Positions 8,359 to 16,061 of a stretch of 64,000 nt of DNA are shown here, piece after piece. Location of the stretch: positions 1 through 64,000 of the forward strand of contig DYJN01000017.1 in the NCBI GenBank assembly GCA_020723085.1. Direction: 5' to 3'. A program made the translations under genes and the position numbers. Positions within the stretch are counted from its first letter, which is position 1. Each line of letters begins with the position of its first letter. This DNA is from Arcobacter sp. GTDB lineage: Bacteria; Acidobacteriota; Terriglobia; Bryobacterales; Bryobacteraceae. Below the pieces are notes generated by a model, which saw only the letters and a program-made list of their open reading frames with translations, was not told the DNA's origin and ran no database searches.

Positions 8359-8895
8359 ATGCAAGCCGGTTACCGCCCTGAGGACTTCCCGCGCATCGCA
8401 TGGCGGCATGGACCGCTCCGGCTGCCGCTGGGCGAGGACGTCAGCCTGCGGATTCCCGGGGCGATGATCGCAGTCCAGGGCGCCGATATGCGCCGTTTTC
8501 TGGAGGCCTCGGGCAATGAGATCGAGGGGCGCGAACTGGCCGTTGCCGGACCGGAGGACCTGCGGTGGTTTGCGATTTTCAGCCGCGCCCCGGCGGGCAC
8601 GGCGCGCCGCCGCACCGAGTGGACGGAGCATTTCGTCGAACCCGACGGACGCCGCAGCATGCTGCGCACCATCGTGCTTCCAGCGGGTGGCGAACTGCTT
8701 CAGGTCGAAATCCTCAGCGAAGAGGACAACGCCTCCCTCGCCATGCAGGAGTCCGAACTGCTCCTGCGGTCTGTGGAAGCGGAGATGCCGCGCCTCTGGT
8801 GGTGGCCTCCGGCGGCTGCGGCTGCGCTGGCGGCGCTTTGGCTGCTTTTCAGGCGGCGCGCCTCCGTAACGCGGCGGGACTGCGGCGCTGCGTGA
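8359..8895 (+). CDS. Hypothetical C-terminally anchored protein, weak DUF2167 resemblance
   Basis: A 178-residue protein. Its middle (MIAVQGADMRRFLEASGN, then GRELAVAGPEDLRWFAIFS) resembles the N-terminal half of DUF2167 membrane proteins, which have a similar A-D-x-RRFLE...N followed by PEDLDWF. The rest of DUF2167 is missing and replaced by a short beta-rich part (TIVLPAGGELLQVEILS). A C-terminal membrane anchor follows (WWWPPAAAAALAALWLLF) and a positively charged end, implying type-I-like or tail anchoring. There is no signal peptide. The resemblance is by eye and could be wrong; the gene itself is supported by length and codon pattern. Confidence 0.55.
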   Translation: MQAGYRPEDFPRIAWRHGPLRLPLGEDVSLRIPGAMIAVQGADMRRFLEASGNEIEGRELAVAGPEDLRWFAIFSRAPAGTARRRTEWTEHFVEPDGRRSMLRTIVLPAGGELLQVEILSEEDNASLAMQESELLLRSVEAEMPRLWWWPPAAAAALAALWLLFRRRASVTRRDCGAA

Positions 8896-9266
8896 ACGCC
8901 GTTTCCCTTTGGATCATCCACGTGCCTGCCGGTTGTTTCATCTGGCGGCCATGGGATGGACACCTCCGGGGAGTCGTTTCCTTTAACCGGCACGGAGCGG
9001 ATCGGAGCCTGGTGTTTCGTCTGTGCATCCTGACCTGAACGCGAAGAGCAGGCACGAGACTCGAAAGGGACCTTTTGCGATGCCGGCAATGCGCCCCCGC
9101 CTTCATCCAGCGGCCGCGCGCACCTTCCCCGGCAGCCCGTCTTTGAATCAAACTGCCGTGTGGTTCGCAGACAGGATCCGGGAGCTTCCTCTGCACAGCA
9201 TGGAAGGCTGAAGCATTGGGAGACGGATCTGCATCTTTTCGCGGTCGGTTGTGGCCCGGGCGCCGG
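8896..9266. other. Intergenic region, no feature recognised
   Basis: About 370 nt between the convergent hypothetical gene and ridA. I see no RNA gene, repeat or terminator. A 62-codon open frame at 9023-9211 lacks a good ribosome-binding site and recognisable protein features. Confidence 0.5.
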
Positions 9267-9656
9267 CTATCGCGGCCTGTAGGCGATGCAGTCGATCTCG
9301 ACCTTCATCAGCGGGTCGGCGAAGGCCACAGCCACGGTGGTGCGCGCCGGGCGCTGATCGCCGAAGAATTCCCGGTACACCTCGTTCATCGCCGCGAAAT
9401 CATTGCCGTCGCGCAGATAGACGTTGCACTTGACGACGTCGTTCGCGGACGCGCCGGCGGCGGCGAGGATGCGCATCACGTTGGCGAGAGTGATCCTCGT
9501 CTCGTGCCGGATGTCGCCATAGGAGAGCTGGTTGGTGGCCGGGTCGACCGGCCCCTGGCCGGAAACATAGATGAAATCGCCGGCGCGGACCGCGGGCGAA
9601 TAGGGGCCGCGGGGCGCCGGCGAATCGGGCGGGAAGATGCGCTCAAGGGATGCCAT
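9267..9656 (-). CDS. RidA family protein (YjgF/YER057c/UK114)
   Basis: A 129-residue protein that fits the Rid family in length and sequence. RidA homologues hydrolyse reactive enamine/imine intermediates made by PLP enzymes. Diagnostic parts are GPYSPAVRAGDFIYVSGQGP near the N-terminus, the QT-like helix ETRITLANVMRILAAAGAS, VVKCNVYLRD, and the active-site RPARTTVAV with the conserved Arg (about 104) that binds the substrate carboxylate. It is transcribed after the NYN-LOTUS gene, 9 nt away on the same strand, so they may be co-expressed. Whether this is archetypal RidA or a Rid1-7 relative cannot be told by eye, so no symbol is given. Confidence 0.9.
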   Translation of the reverse strand: MASLERIFPPDSPAPRGPYSPAVRAGDFIYVSGQGPVDPATNQLSYGDIRHETRITLANVMRILAAAGASANDVVKCNVYLRDGNDFAAMNEVYREFFGDQRPARTTVAVAFADPLMKVEIDCIAYRPR

Positions 9657-9665
9657 GCAGACATC

Positions 9666-11006
9666 CTATGAGGTTTTCTTCCTCCTTGTGCGGCGGACTT
9701 TTTCGCCGCCCGTGCCGGCGGCCTTCTTGCGCGTGGCGCGCTTCTTGGGCTTGGGCGGCTCTTCGGGCAGCGGGATCTCGCCGGTGGCCGTGGGCTGGCC
9801 GGCGACGATCGGCTGGACGTAATCGAGTTCGCTGTAGTCTTCCTCTTCCTTCTTCTCCTGCTCCGGCGGCGCCGGCGGGTAGAATTCGGCGCCGAGGTTG
9901 ACCACGAGTCCGCCCTCCTCGCGCGGATCCAGCCGCACGACGGTCTTGTCCTGCGCGAAGTTGAGGAACTCGGAGAAGCTCTGGAAGCCGTAGTTGGCGG
10001 GATCGAAATCGGGCGACTCCTCTTTCATCCACGCCAGCAGGTCTTCGGCGTTCTGGCTGTTCTCTTCGAACTCCAAGCGGTGGATCTCGAGCACGTCGCG
10101 CAGCAGCGTGAGCGCCTCCTCGGGGTGCGGCAGCGCCTTTTCGGCCGCGCGGTGCTTGCGCTCGATGAAGTAGCGCCCGCCGGAGCCTTTCACGCGCACC
10201 AGTTCAGCGCGCTTGAGCTTCTCCACAAAATCGGAGAAACTGCGCGCGCCGTAGGCGCTCTCGCTGAAGGTGGAGTCCAGCTGCAGCATGGTGGACTTCA
10301 GCAGCCCGAGCTGCGGCTGGACGTTGCGGCGTTCGAGCACCTGAAGGGCGCGCTCGACGAGCGGCATGGCCAGAGCCAGGTCGAGCGCCTGCGGGCGGTT
10401 CTGCTGCTCCTGCTGCCGCTGCGCCTCGCGCTCCTTGCGGCGCTCCTCGCGCTCCTTCATGCGCTTCTCGCGCCGCTCGCGCCAGCTCTCGCGGGGCTGC
10501 GCCTCGGGCGCGGGCATGGGCTGCACCTCGTCCGGCGCCACGTTCAGGAGCGATTCAAAGCTGATGAATTCGTGGCAGTTCTGCTGGAGGATGGTGGAGG
10601 TGAAGGCGCGCCCGCCCACCACGAACACGGTCTTGCCGTATTCCTTCAGCTTGTTGACCAGCGGGATGAAGTCCGAGTCCCCGCTGACGATGGCGAAGGC
10701 GTTCACATGGTCGTGCGTGAAGGCCATCTCGAGCGCGTCCAGCGCCAGGTTGATGTCGGCTCCGTTCTTGTCGCCGCGGGGCGACGGGATGCGCTGCACC
10801 ATCTGCACGGCGTTTTCGGCCATCTGGCGCGTGGCCGATTCCTGGCGGCCCCAGTTGGCGTAGGCGAATTTGGCGACGAGGTCGCCGCGCTCCTTGAGCG
10901 CGCTGAGCACGAGCGCCACGTCGAATTCGCGGCGGAGCGTGCTTTTGACTCCGATTTCCGTGTTGTCGTAATCGATGAACACGGCGATGTTCAGTTTGTC
11001 CTGCAT
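9666..11006 (-). CDS. NYN-domain protein with two OST-HTH/LOTUS-like domains
   Basis: A 446-residue predicted RNA-processing or RNA-binding protein. Residues 1-150 form a PIN-like NYN domain (LabA/DUF88 type) with acidic residues in AVFIDYDNTEIG and in IVSGDSDFIPLV (Asp110, Asp112), the probable Mg-binding nuclease site. A highly charged Arg/Glu helix (RESWRERREKRMKEREERR) links to an OST-HTH/LOTUS domain (residues about 215-300, YGARSFSDFVEKLK), then a second one (about 305-385, YGFQSFSEFLNFAQD). The C-terminus is a Lys/Arg-rich tail (KPKKRATRKKAAG). Start ATG at 11006 begins the NYN strand; upstream in-frame codons lie in hairpin-rich non-coding DNA. RidA follows 9 nt downstream. Confidence 0.88.
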   Translation of the reverse strand: MQDKLNIAVFIDYDNTEIGVKSTLRREFDVALVLSALKERGDLVAKFAYANWGRQESATRQMAENAVQMVQRIPSPRGDKNGADINLALDALEMAFTHDHVNAFAIVSGDSDFIPLVNKLKEYGKTVFVVGGRAFTSTILQQNCHEFISFESLLNVAPDEVQPMPAPEAQPRESWRERREKRMKEREERRKEREAQRQQEQQNRPQALDLALAMPLVERALQVLERRNVQPQLGLLKSTMLQLDSTFSESAYGARSFSDFVEKLKRAELVRVKGSGGRYFIERKHRAAEKALPHPEEALTLLRDVLEIHRLEFEENSQNAEDLLAWMKEESPDFDPANYGFQSFSEFLNFAQDKTVVRLDPREEGGLVVNLGAEFYPPAPPEQEKKEEEDYSELDYVQPIVAGQPTATGEIPLPEEPPKPKKRATRKKAAGTGGEKVRRTRRKKTS

Positions 11007-11502
11007 GGGGTTGTACAAAATCCTAACAAAATGTTCTGGCGGGAGGCTGCCGCCCGTCCGGGCTGTCCCGGCTGGCGGAACCGGCCGGCGCATGAGAGCG
11101 CGGGCTGCGTCATCGGGCATCCCCCTGCCGCTTCCTCTTTTTGCGGCGCGCCAGCGGGCGCGCCGCCTGCTTCGGCCGGCTCAGTTCCGGCCGCCCGCGC
11201 TGCACAGCGGCCGCCTTCCGCGGCACGCTGCGCCGGCAGCGTGCGGCTTGGCGGACAGTGCAACGCGGCGCCGTTGCGGGCCGCGAAGCGGGTCATCCTT
11301 CCTCGCCTCCAGCGGAAGGGATCGGCGGATTTCGCGGGATCCGGGCGCCGGCGGCGTCAGGCCGGTCAGCCTCCGTCCGTAAAGGGGAGACGGCCCTGCC
11401 ACTTTCAGTATAGATGCTGGCGCGCCCCGCTGGATTCGCCCGCGGTCACCTTCCGCCTGCCTCGTCATCTGCTATGTTGTCGACAGGGGGCGCTGTTCCG
11501 GC
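11007..11502. other. 496-nt intergenic region between NYN gene and copper operon
   Basis: The divergent region holds the hairpin cluster described at 11143-11277 and a minus-strand TATACT at 11407-11412. Toward the copper genes there is a weak TATGTT-like -10 near 11474. Open frames on both strands here have skewed, low-complexity translations (Ala/Arg/Gly/Pro) and no ribosome-binding sites, so I call none of them genes. Confidence 0.5.
11143..11277. other. Cluster of four strong hairpins, candidate structured RNA or leader
   Basis: Within 135 non-coding bases there are four near-perfect inverted repeats: GCGGCGCGCC (11143-11152) with 11157-11166 around AGCG; CGGCCGG (11173-11179) with 11187-11193; CACGCTGC (11224-11231) with 11236-11243 around GCCG; and GCAACG (11260-11265) with 11272-11277. 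None is followed by a U-tract in either direction. A TATACT-like -10 on the minus strand (11407-11412) would transcribe the cluster as a long 5' leader of the NYN-LOTUS gene. High GC content makes chance stems commoner, so this is a candidate only. Confidence 0.35.
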
Positions 11503-11718
11503 ATGAGCAAGCCGTTGAAACTGAGCATTGACGGGATGCATTGCGGCGGCTGCGTCACGCGGCTGTCGAACACTCTGCGCAAGCTGGAAGGCGTCGAACT
11601 GCGCCACGCCGAGGTGGGCTCGGCGGAAGTTTCCTATGACGACCAGCACATCTCCCGGGAAGACATCGCCGCCGCGATCGAGCGGATCGGATTCCAGGTG
11701 ATCGGGACGTCCGAGTGA
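11503..11718 (+). CDS. Heavy-metal-associated (HMA) domain copper chaperone
   Basis: A 71-residue single HMA domain, the ferredoxin-like metallochaperone fold. Cys14 and Cys17 in GMHCGGC bind Cu(I), and the rest ([31 protein letters not shown]) matches the CopZ/Atx1 beta-alpha-beta pattern. It probably delivers copper to the HMA domain or membrane site of the ATPase encoded immediately downstream; the two reading frames overlap by 4 nt, so they are translationally coupled. No metal-sensing regulator is visible next to the pair. CopZ-like is a fair functional name, but metal specificity is inferred from context only. Confidence 0.9.
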   Translation: MSKPLKLSIDGMHCGGCVTRLSNTLRKLEGVELRHAEVGSAEVSYDDQHISREDIAAAIERIGFQVIGTSE

Positions 11719-13844
11719 AGCAGGGCGCGGAAGCGAACATCACGATCCCGGTTCGGGGCATGACCTGCGCGGCGTGCCAGGCGCATGTGCAGAAGGCGCT
11801 CGCATCCGTGCCGGGCGTGCGCTCGGCGAGCGTGAACCTGCTGCTGCACAACGCCACGGTCGTCTACGATGCCGCTTGCATCTCGCCCGCCGACCTGGTG
11901 GAGGCGGTCAACGATTCCGGCTACGAATCCGAACTGCCTCCGCCCGCGCGGTCCGTCGCGGAAGAGCAGCGCCGGCACGACGAAGAAGAGCTGGCGGAAT
12001 TCCGGCGGCTGCGCTTGCGGGCGATCACGGCTCTTGGCTGCGGCGCCGCCGCCATGGCGACGATGCCGTGGCATCATGCGCCGTGGGCGCGCGCGTGGCT
12101 CATCGCGCTGAGCCTGCTGGTGATGGCGTGGGCAGGGAGGCGCTTTTATACGAAAGCCTGGGCCGCGCTCCGGCACGGCACGGCCGACATGAACACGCTG
12201 ATCGCCCTGGGCACGGGCGCTGCGTTCCTGTATTCGCTGGCATCTCCGCACGAGCCGTACTTCGAATCGGTGATCTTCATCATCGCCTTCGTGCTGACGG
12301 GCAACGCGCTGGAGGCGCGCGCGCGGCGGCAGACCTCGGAAGCGCTCGCCGCGCTGGCGCGCCTGGAGCCGGAGACCGCGCGCGTGCTGCGCCGGGGCGC
12401 GGAAGAAGAGATCGCCTTGGCCGAGTTGCACGCGGGAGATCTGGTAGTGGCGCGGCCGGGCGAGCGGATCGCCGCCGATGGAATCGTAGTGGAAGGCTCG
12501 TCCAGCGTGGACGAATCCATGCTCACGGGCGAGCCGCTGCCGGTGGAGAAGACGCCCGGCTCGCGCGTCTCCGGCGGCACGCTGAACGTGGAGGGCCGCC
12601 TGGTCTACCGCGCGGCCGCCGTCGGCGGGGCCACGGAACTGGAGCGCATCCTGCGCCTGCTGCGGGACGCGCAGGCTTCGAAAGCGCCCATCCAGCGTAT
12701 GGCGGACCGGGTGGCGGCCGTGTTCGTGCCCGCGGTGGCGGCCGTAGCGGCGCTGTCCTATCTGATCACGGGATCGTTTCCCGCCGCCGTCGCCGTATTG
12801 ATCGTCGCCTGCCCCTGCGCGATGGGGCTGGCCGTGCCCGCCGCAGTGCTGGCCGCCACGGGACGCGCGGCGCAATGGGGCATTCTGTTCCGAAACGGGG
12901 AGGCGCTCGAACGGCTCGCGCGCATCGACACGGTCGTTTTTGACAAGACGGGCACGCTGACGGAAGGCCGCCCCGAGGTGCGCGAGTTCCGCCCTGCAAC
13001 GGGCATCGATGCCGCAGAGGCCCTGCGGCTGGCCGCCGCCGTGGAGCAGGCGAGCGAGCATCCGCTGGCGCGCGCCGTGGTGCGGCGCGCGGCGCAGGCC
13101 CTGCCCCCGGTGAGCGAATTCCGCGCCATTCCGGGACGCGGCGCCGAGGGCGTGGCGGAAGCGCGCCACGTGCTGATCGGCAGGCGAGATCTGCCGGCCG
13201 GGCGCGGGGTCGAACTGCCCGCGCAGGAGCAACGCGCCGCCGGCGAGACCGAACTGTGGCTGGCCATCGACGGGCGGTTCGCGGGGGTGTTTCTGCTGTC
13301 GGACACGCCGCGCGCGGATGCCCGCGAAGCGGTGGCGGAACTGCGGCGGATGGGCCTGCGGGTGGCCATGCTCACCGGCGACTCGCAAGCTGCCGCGCGC
13401 GCCATCGCCGCGCAGGCGGGAATCGATGCAGTGGAAGCGGGCGTCCTGCCGGAGGGCAAGCTGGCCTACATCGAGCATCTCAAGCAGGAGGGCGCGCGGG
13501 TGGCCATGGCGGGCGACGGGATCAACGACGCCCCGGCGCTGGCCGCGGCCCATGCGGGTATCGCGATGGCCGCCGGGGCGGACGTGGCGTCCGCGGCGAG
13601 CGACATCACGCTCGTCCGGTCCCAACTCAGGCTCGTGCCCGCCGCGCTGCGCCTGGCGCGCCGCTCCGTGCGCGTGATGCGCCAGAACCTGTTCTGGGCG
13701 TTCATCTACAACGTGATCATGATCCCCGTCGCCGCCGCGGGCCACCTGAATCCGATCCTCGCCGCAGCCGCCATGAGCCTGAGTTCGGTCTCGGTGGTGA
13801 CAAACAGTCTGCGGCTGGCGCGTCTCCGCCTGCCGGAAGCGTGA
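11715..13844 (+). CDS. copA: Copper-translocating P1B-type ATPase
   Basis: A 709-residue heavy-metal ATPase that would export Cu(I) from the cytoplasm. In order: an N-terminal HMA domain with GMTCAAC (Cys18, Cys21); membrane helices; the actuator loop with [11 protein letters not shown]; the transmembrane metal site CPC in [15 protein letters not shown], typical of Cu+ (P1B-1) pumps; the phosphorylation site [13 protein letters not shown]; the P1B-specific EHPLA histidine-proline; and the hinge [19 protein letters not shown]. The last membrane helices carry [19 protein letters not shown] and end with [13 protein letters not shown], also typical of CopA. Translation starts at GTG, overlapping the chaperone stop in a GTGA arrangement. 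One HMA domain rather than two is a common variation. Confidence 0.95.
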   Translation: MKQGAEANITIPVRGMTCAACQAHVQKALASVPGVRSASVNLLLHNATVVYDAACISPADLVEAVNDSGYESELPPPARSVAEEQRRHDEEELAEFRRLRLRAITALGCGAAAMATMPWHHAPWARAWLIALSLLVMAWAGRRFYTKAWAALRHGTADMNTLIALGTGAAFLYSLASPHEPYFESVIFIIAFVLTGNALEARARRQTSEALAALARLEPETARVLRRGAEEEIALAELHAGDLVVARPGERIAADGIVVEGSSSVDESMLTGEPLPVEKTPGSRVSGGTLNVEGRLVYRAAAVGGATELERILRLLRDAQASKAPIQRMADRVAAVFVPAVAAVAALSYLITGSFPAAVAVLIVACPCAMGLAVPAAVLAATGRAAQWGILFRNGEALERLARIDTVVFDKTGTLTEGRPEVREFRPATGIDAAEALRLAAAVEQASEHPLARAVVRRAAQALPPVSEFRAIPGRGAEGVAEARHVLIGRRDLPAGRGVELPAQEQRAAGETELWLAIDGRFAGVFLLSDTPRADAREAVAELRRMGLRVAMLTGDSQAAARAIAAQAGIDAVEAGVLPEGKLAYIEHLKQEGARVAMAGDGINDAPALAAAHAGIAMAAGADVASAASDITLVRSQLRLVPAALRLARRSVRVMRQNLFWAFIYNVIMIPVAAAGHLNPILAAAAMSLSSVSVVTNSLRLARLRLPEA

Positions 13845-13905
13845 AAGATCCGGCCCCCGCCGCCGGCGTGGCGGAAACCCGTGCCGGCGCCCGCTTCCGC
13901 GGCCT

Positions 13906-15042
13906 TCAGAACGAATACGGGTGCAGCACCATCGTCAGGAACGCGATCAGCACTTCGCCTTCGTTGAAGGCGCAATGACCGTAGCGCGGAACGGGATAGC
14001 GCACGAGCAGGTGGGACTTGCCCGCGGAAGCCACTTTGTTCGCGTACAAGGACTCCTGCCACGCGGGCACCACGGGATCCCACGCAGTGTGCAATGTGAT
14101 CAGCGGGCGGCGCAGCACGCCCGTGGTCTGATACCTGGCCATCTCCGCCATTGCGGCAGGAGCGCCGTCGAAGCGCGCCACCTTGAGGTTCAGCAGCCAG
14201 TCGTTGAACGATCCCGAATACCAGCGCGGATTGTTGTCGAACGGATTGCCGCCGAGTGTGGCTTTCGCGTCGTTGGTGGCGAAGACGTTGTACCAGAGCG
14301 CCGACAGGATGGCGTCGCCCGCATTGGCGAGGTTCAAGCCGATGGGGATCTTCCCGGCGGAGATCAGTTGCAGCGTCTTCAGCGGCTTGCTCTGGAGCTG
14401 TTGTCCGACTGCCAATGCGGCCGTGGGCCAGTTCTCCATGAGGCTGGCGGGAATGTCGATGGCCGACGGCGGGAGCACGCCCGGGAAGAAATAGTCGAAC
14501 AGCACGCGCACGTCGCCGAAATAGTGGATCTGCCTCGGAAAGTCGCCGATGGGCCCGCAGGCGGCCAGCCCGCCGTTGAGCCGTCCGGGATTCTGCTCCA
14601 GAGCCTTGGCCGCGATGAGGCCGCCCTCGGAGACGCCGGTGACGAAAACGCGAGCCGGATCGGCTCCGGTCTTCTGCTGGAAGACCTGGATCAGATCCAT
14701 CGTGTCTTCGATGCCCTGCAGCACGGCCAGACCGTCTTTCGTGTAGCTGGATGCCGCGAACGCAAAGCCGTACTGCGTCACGAGATCGGGGAGCGAAGGT
14801 CCTCCGGGCAGAGCCAGCTGCTTCTTCCACGCATCGGGATCCGCCGTCCCTTCCGGAACCGAGACGTAGCCATGGGCATAGAGAACGAGGCCGCCATTCC
14901 ATGCCGCCTCCGGGGAGCAGATGATGTAGCGCGCGGCTCCCCCGCGGTGCGTTCCTTCTTCACAACCTGCCAGCGCCGGACCGCCGGCGAAAAGCAGCAG
15001 AGCCAGCAGGCATGCCGCGATGCGAACAAGGCCAGACTTCAT
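13906..15042 (-). CDS. Secreted alpha/beta-hydrolase family protein
   Basis: A 378-residue protein with a clear Sec signal peptide (MKSGLVRIAACLLALLLFAG, cleavage likely after ALA). A serine-hydrolase fold follows: an oxyanion region VLYAHGYVS, the nucleophile elbow GVSEGGLIAAKAL (Ser in G-x-S-x-G), and a C-terminal His in YGHCAFNEGE. The acid is probably in LITLHTAWDPVVP. The wide cap between residues about 190 and 280 is not recognised. It may be a polyester- or lipid-active esterase, or a tannase/feruloyl-type enzyme; substrate unassigned. The ATG at 15042 has GGAGG about 8 nt upstream; the frame remains open for 62 codons before it. Confidence 0.78.
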   Translation of the reverse strand: MKSGLVRIAACLLALLLFAGGPALAGCEEGTHRGGAARYIICSPEAAWNGGLVLYAHGYVSVPEGTADPDAWKKQLALPGGPSLPDLVTQYGFAFAASSYTKDGLAVLQGIEDTMDLIQVFQQKTGADPARVFVTGVSEGGLIAAKALEQNPGRLNGGLAACGPIGDFPRQIHYFGDVRVLFDYFFPGVLPPSAIDIPASLMENWPTAALAVGQQLQSKPLKTLQLISAGKIPIGLNLANAGDAILSALWYNVFATNDAKATLGGNPFDNNPRWYSGSFNDWLLNLKVARFDGAPAAMAEMARYQTTGVLRRPLITLHTAWDPVVPAWQESLYANKVASAGKSHLLVRYPVPRYGHCAFNEGEVLIAFLTMVLHPYSF

Positions 15043-15199
15043 GCTTTCCCTCCTCTCTCCTCCGGACGCCGGGCGTCCGTGCGACTGCGCTTTCAAGTCT
15101 AGGTCCTGATGAGGCGCAAAGCACCCCCGGCAAGGTCTGGAAGTACCAGAGCGAAGTACTGCGCCGTCCCGGTACGCGGACGGCGCGCCGGATGCCGGG

Positions 15200-15607
15200 T
15201 CACCACTCGTTGTAGGGCGTGCCCTCAAGAGAACGCGCTGTGGAGCGGGAGTGGACGTCGAAGATGCCGGGTTCGGTCTGGTCCACGCTGGTGACAGCGT
15301 CTTCCATGACGACCTCCCAATCGGCTTGCCCCGTGATGGGATCGATCGGGATCTGGCGGAGGTAGCCTTCGCGGACGAGGTCTTCGAGCGACTGCGGGGC
15401 TTTGGCCTTGTCGTAGGTGTATTCGTCGATCACCGTCCGCAGGGTGAACAGGTTCTGCCGCAGCACGGTCTCCCGGGCGCGCACCACCGACTTCTGGTAC
15501 ATCGGCACCGCCACCGACACCAGCACGGCGATGACCGCCATCACGATCATCAGCTCGATCAGCGTGAAGCCCAGCAGGCGCTTACCACTCGGAATACGGC
15601 GTGCCAT
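15200..15607 (-). CDS. Type II secretion/type IV pilus pseudopilin (GspG-like), second copy
   Basis: A 135-residue prepilin. The leader MARRIPSGKRLLG ends at the prepilin peptidase site G/FTLIE, with Glu at mature position 5, then a hydrophobic helix (LMIVMAVIAVLVSVAVPMYQ). The body (LFTLRTVIDEYTYDKAKAPQSLEDLVREGYLRQIPIDPITG in order) matches the GspG major-pseudopilin pattern. The C-terminus GIFDVHSRS...GTPYNEW closely resembles that of the upstream paralogue. Its start codon lies inside the last codons of that gene in another frame (26-nt overlap), so translation is coupled. It is the third and last gene of the secretin-pseudopilin operon. Confidence 0.9.
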   Translation of the reverse strand: MARRIPSGKRLLGFTLIELMIVMAVIAVLVSVAVPMYQKSVVRARETVLRQNLFTLRTVIDEYTYDKAKAPQSLEDLVREGYLRQIPIDPITGQADWEVVMEDAVTSVDQTEPGIFDVHSRSTARSLEGTPYNEW

Positions 15608-16061
15608 CGGGCGCCCTCTCCATGGATTTCGTGTACACGTCGAAGATGTTCTGCCCGCCCCATGACGTCGAGCGCGGGTCGTCCTGCGTCGACCGCAGCC
15701 CCCAGTCGGTGGAGTTCGTGAACGGGTCGCGCGGCAGGCGGCGCAGGAAGCGGATCTTCCTGCCGGTGGGGTCGTTCGCCAGTTTCACCCCTTCGACGAG
15801 CTGCTCGAGCGACTCCGGGTAGCACTCCGCGCCCAGCTTTTTTTCGATGCCGCCCTTTTCGCAGGTGTCCTTGTAGCGGTCGATGGCGGAGCGGATTTCT
15901 CGCAGGGCGAGACGCAGTTCGCGCTCCTTCTCGCGCCGGACCTTGTAACGAGCCAGTGGCAGCGAGAGCGCGGTAAGCAGCATCATGATCGTAAAGGCGA
16001 CGATCAGTTCCACGAGCGTCAGCCCGAATTCACGCCTGCCGATGCGGTGAGGACGGCTCAT
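15582..16061 (-). CDS. Type II secretion/type IV pilus pseudopilin (GspG-like), first copy
   Basis: A 159-residue prepilin with leader MSRPHRIGRREFG cut before LTLVE, followed by the hydrophobic N-helix (VAFTIMMLLTALSLPLARYK). The globular part has ALREIRSAIDRYKDTCEKG, then ESLEQLVEGV and FLRRLPRDPFTNSTDWGL, matching GspG-type pseudopilins. An extra Cys pair (about 84 and 95, in DTCEKG and AECYPE) could form a disulfide not seen in the downstream copy. The C-terminus NIFDVYTKS...GTPYSEW is shared with the paralogue. Start ATG overlaps the secretin stop as ATGA, so all three genes form one operon on the minus strand. Confidence 0.9.
   Translation of the reverse strand: MSRPHRIGRREFGLTLVELIVAFTIMMLLTALSLPLARYKVRREKERELRLALREIRSAIDRYKDTCEKGGIEKKLGAECYPESLEQLVEGVKLANDPTGRKIRFLRRLPRDPFTNSTDWGLRSTQDDPRSTSWGGQNIFDVYTKSMERAPDGTPYSEW

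Noticed and set aside
6302-8401. A 699-codon minus-strand frame
   Set aside because: It is antisense to the membrane/spermidine synthase fusion gene and has His/Arg/Gln-rich translation without recognised domains.
11007-11502. Short open frames in the NYN-copper gene gap
   Set aside because: They lack ribosome-binding sites and show low-complexity translations, consistent with non-coding GC-rich DNA.
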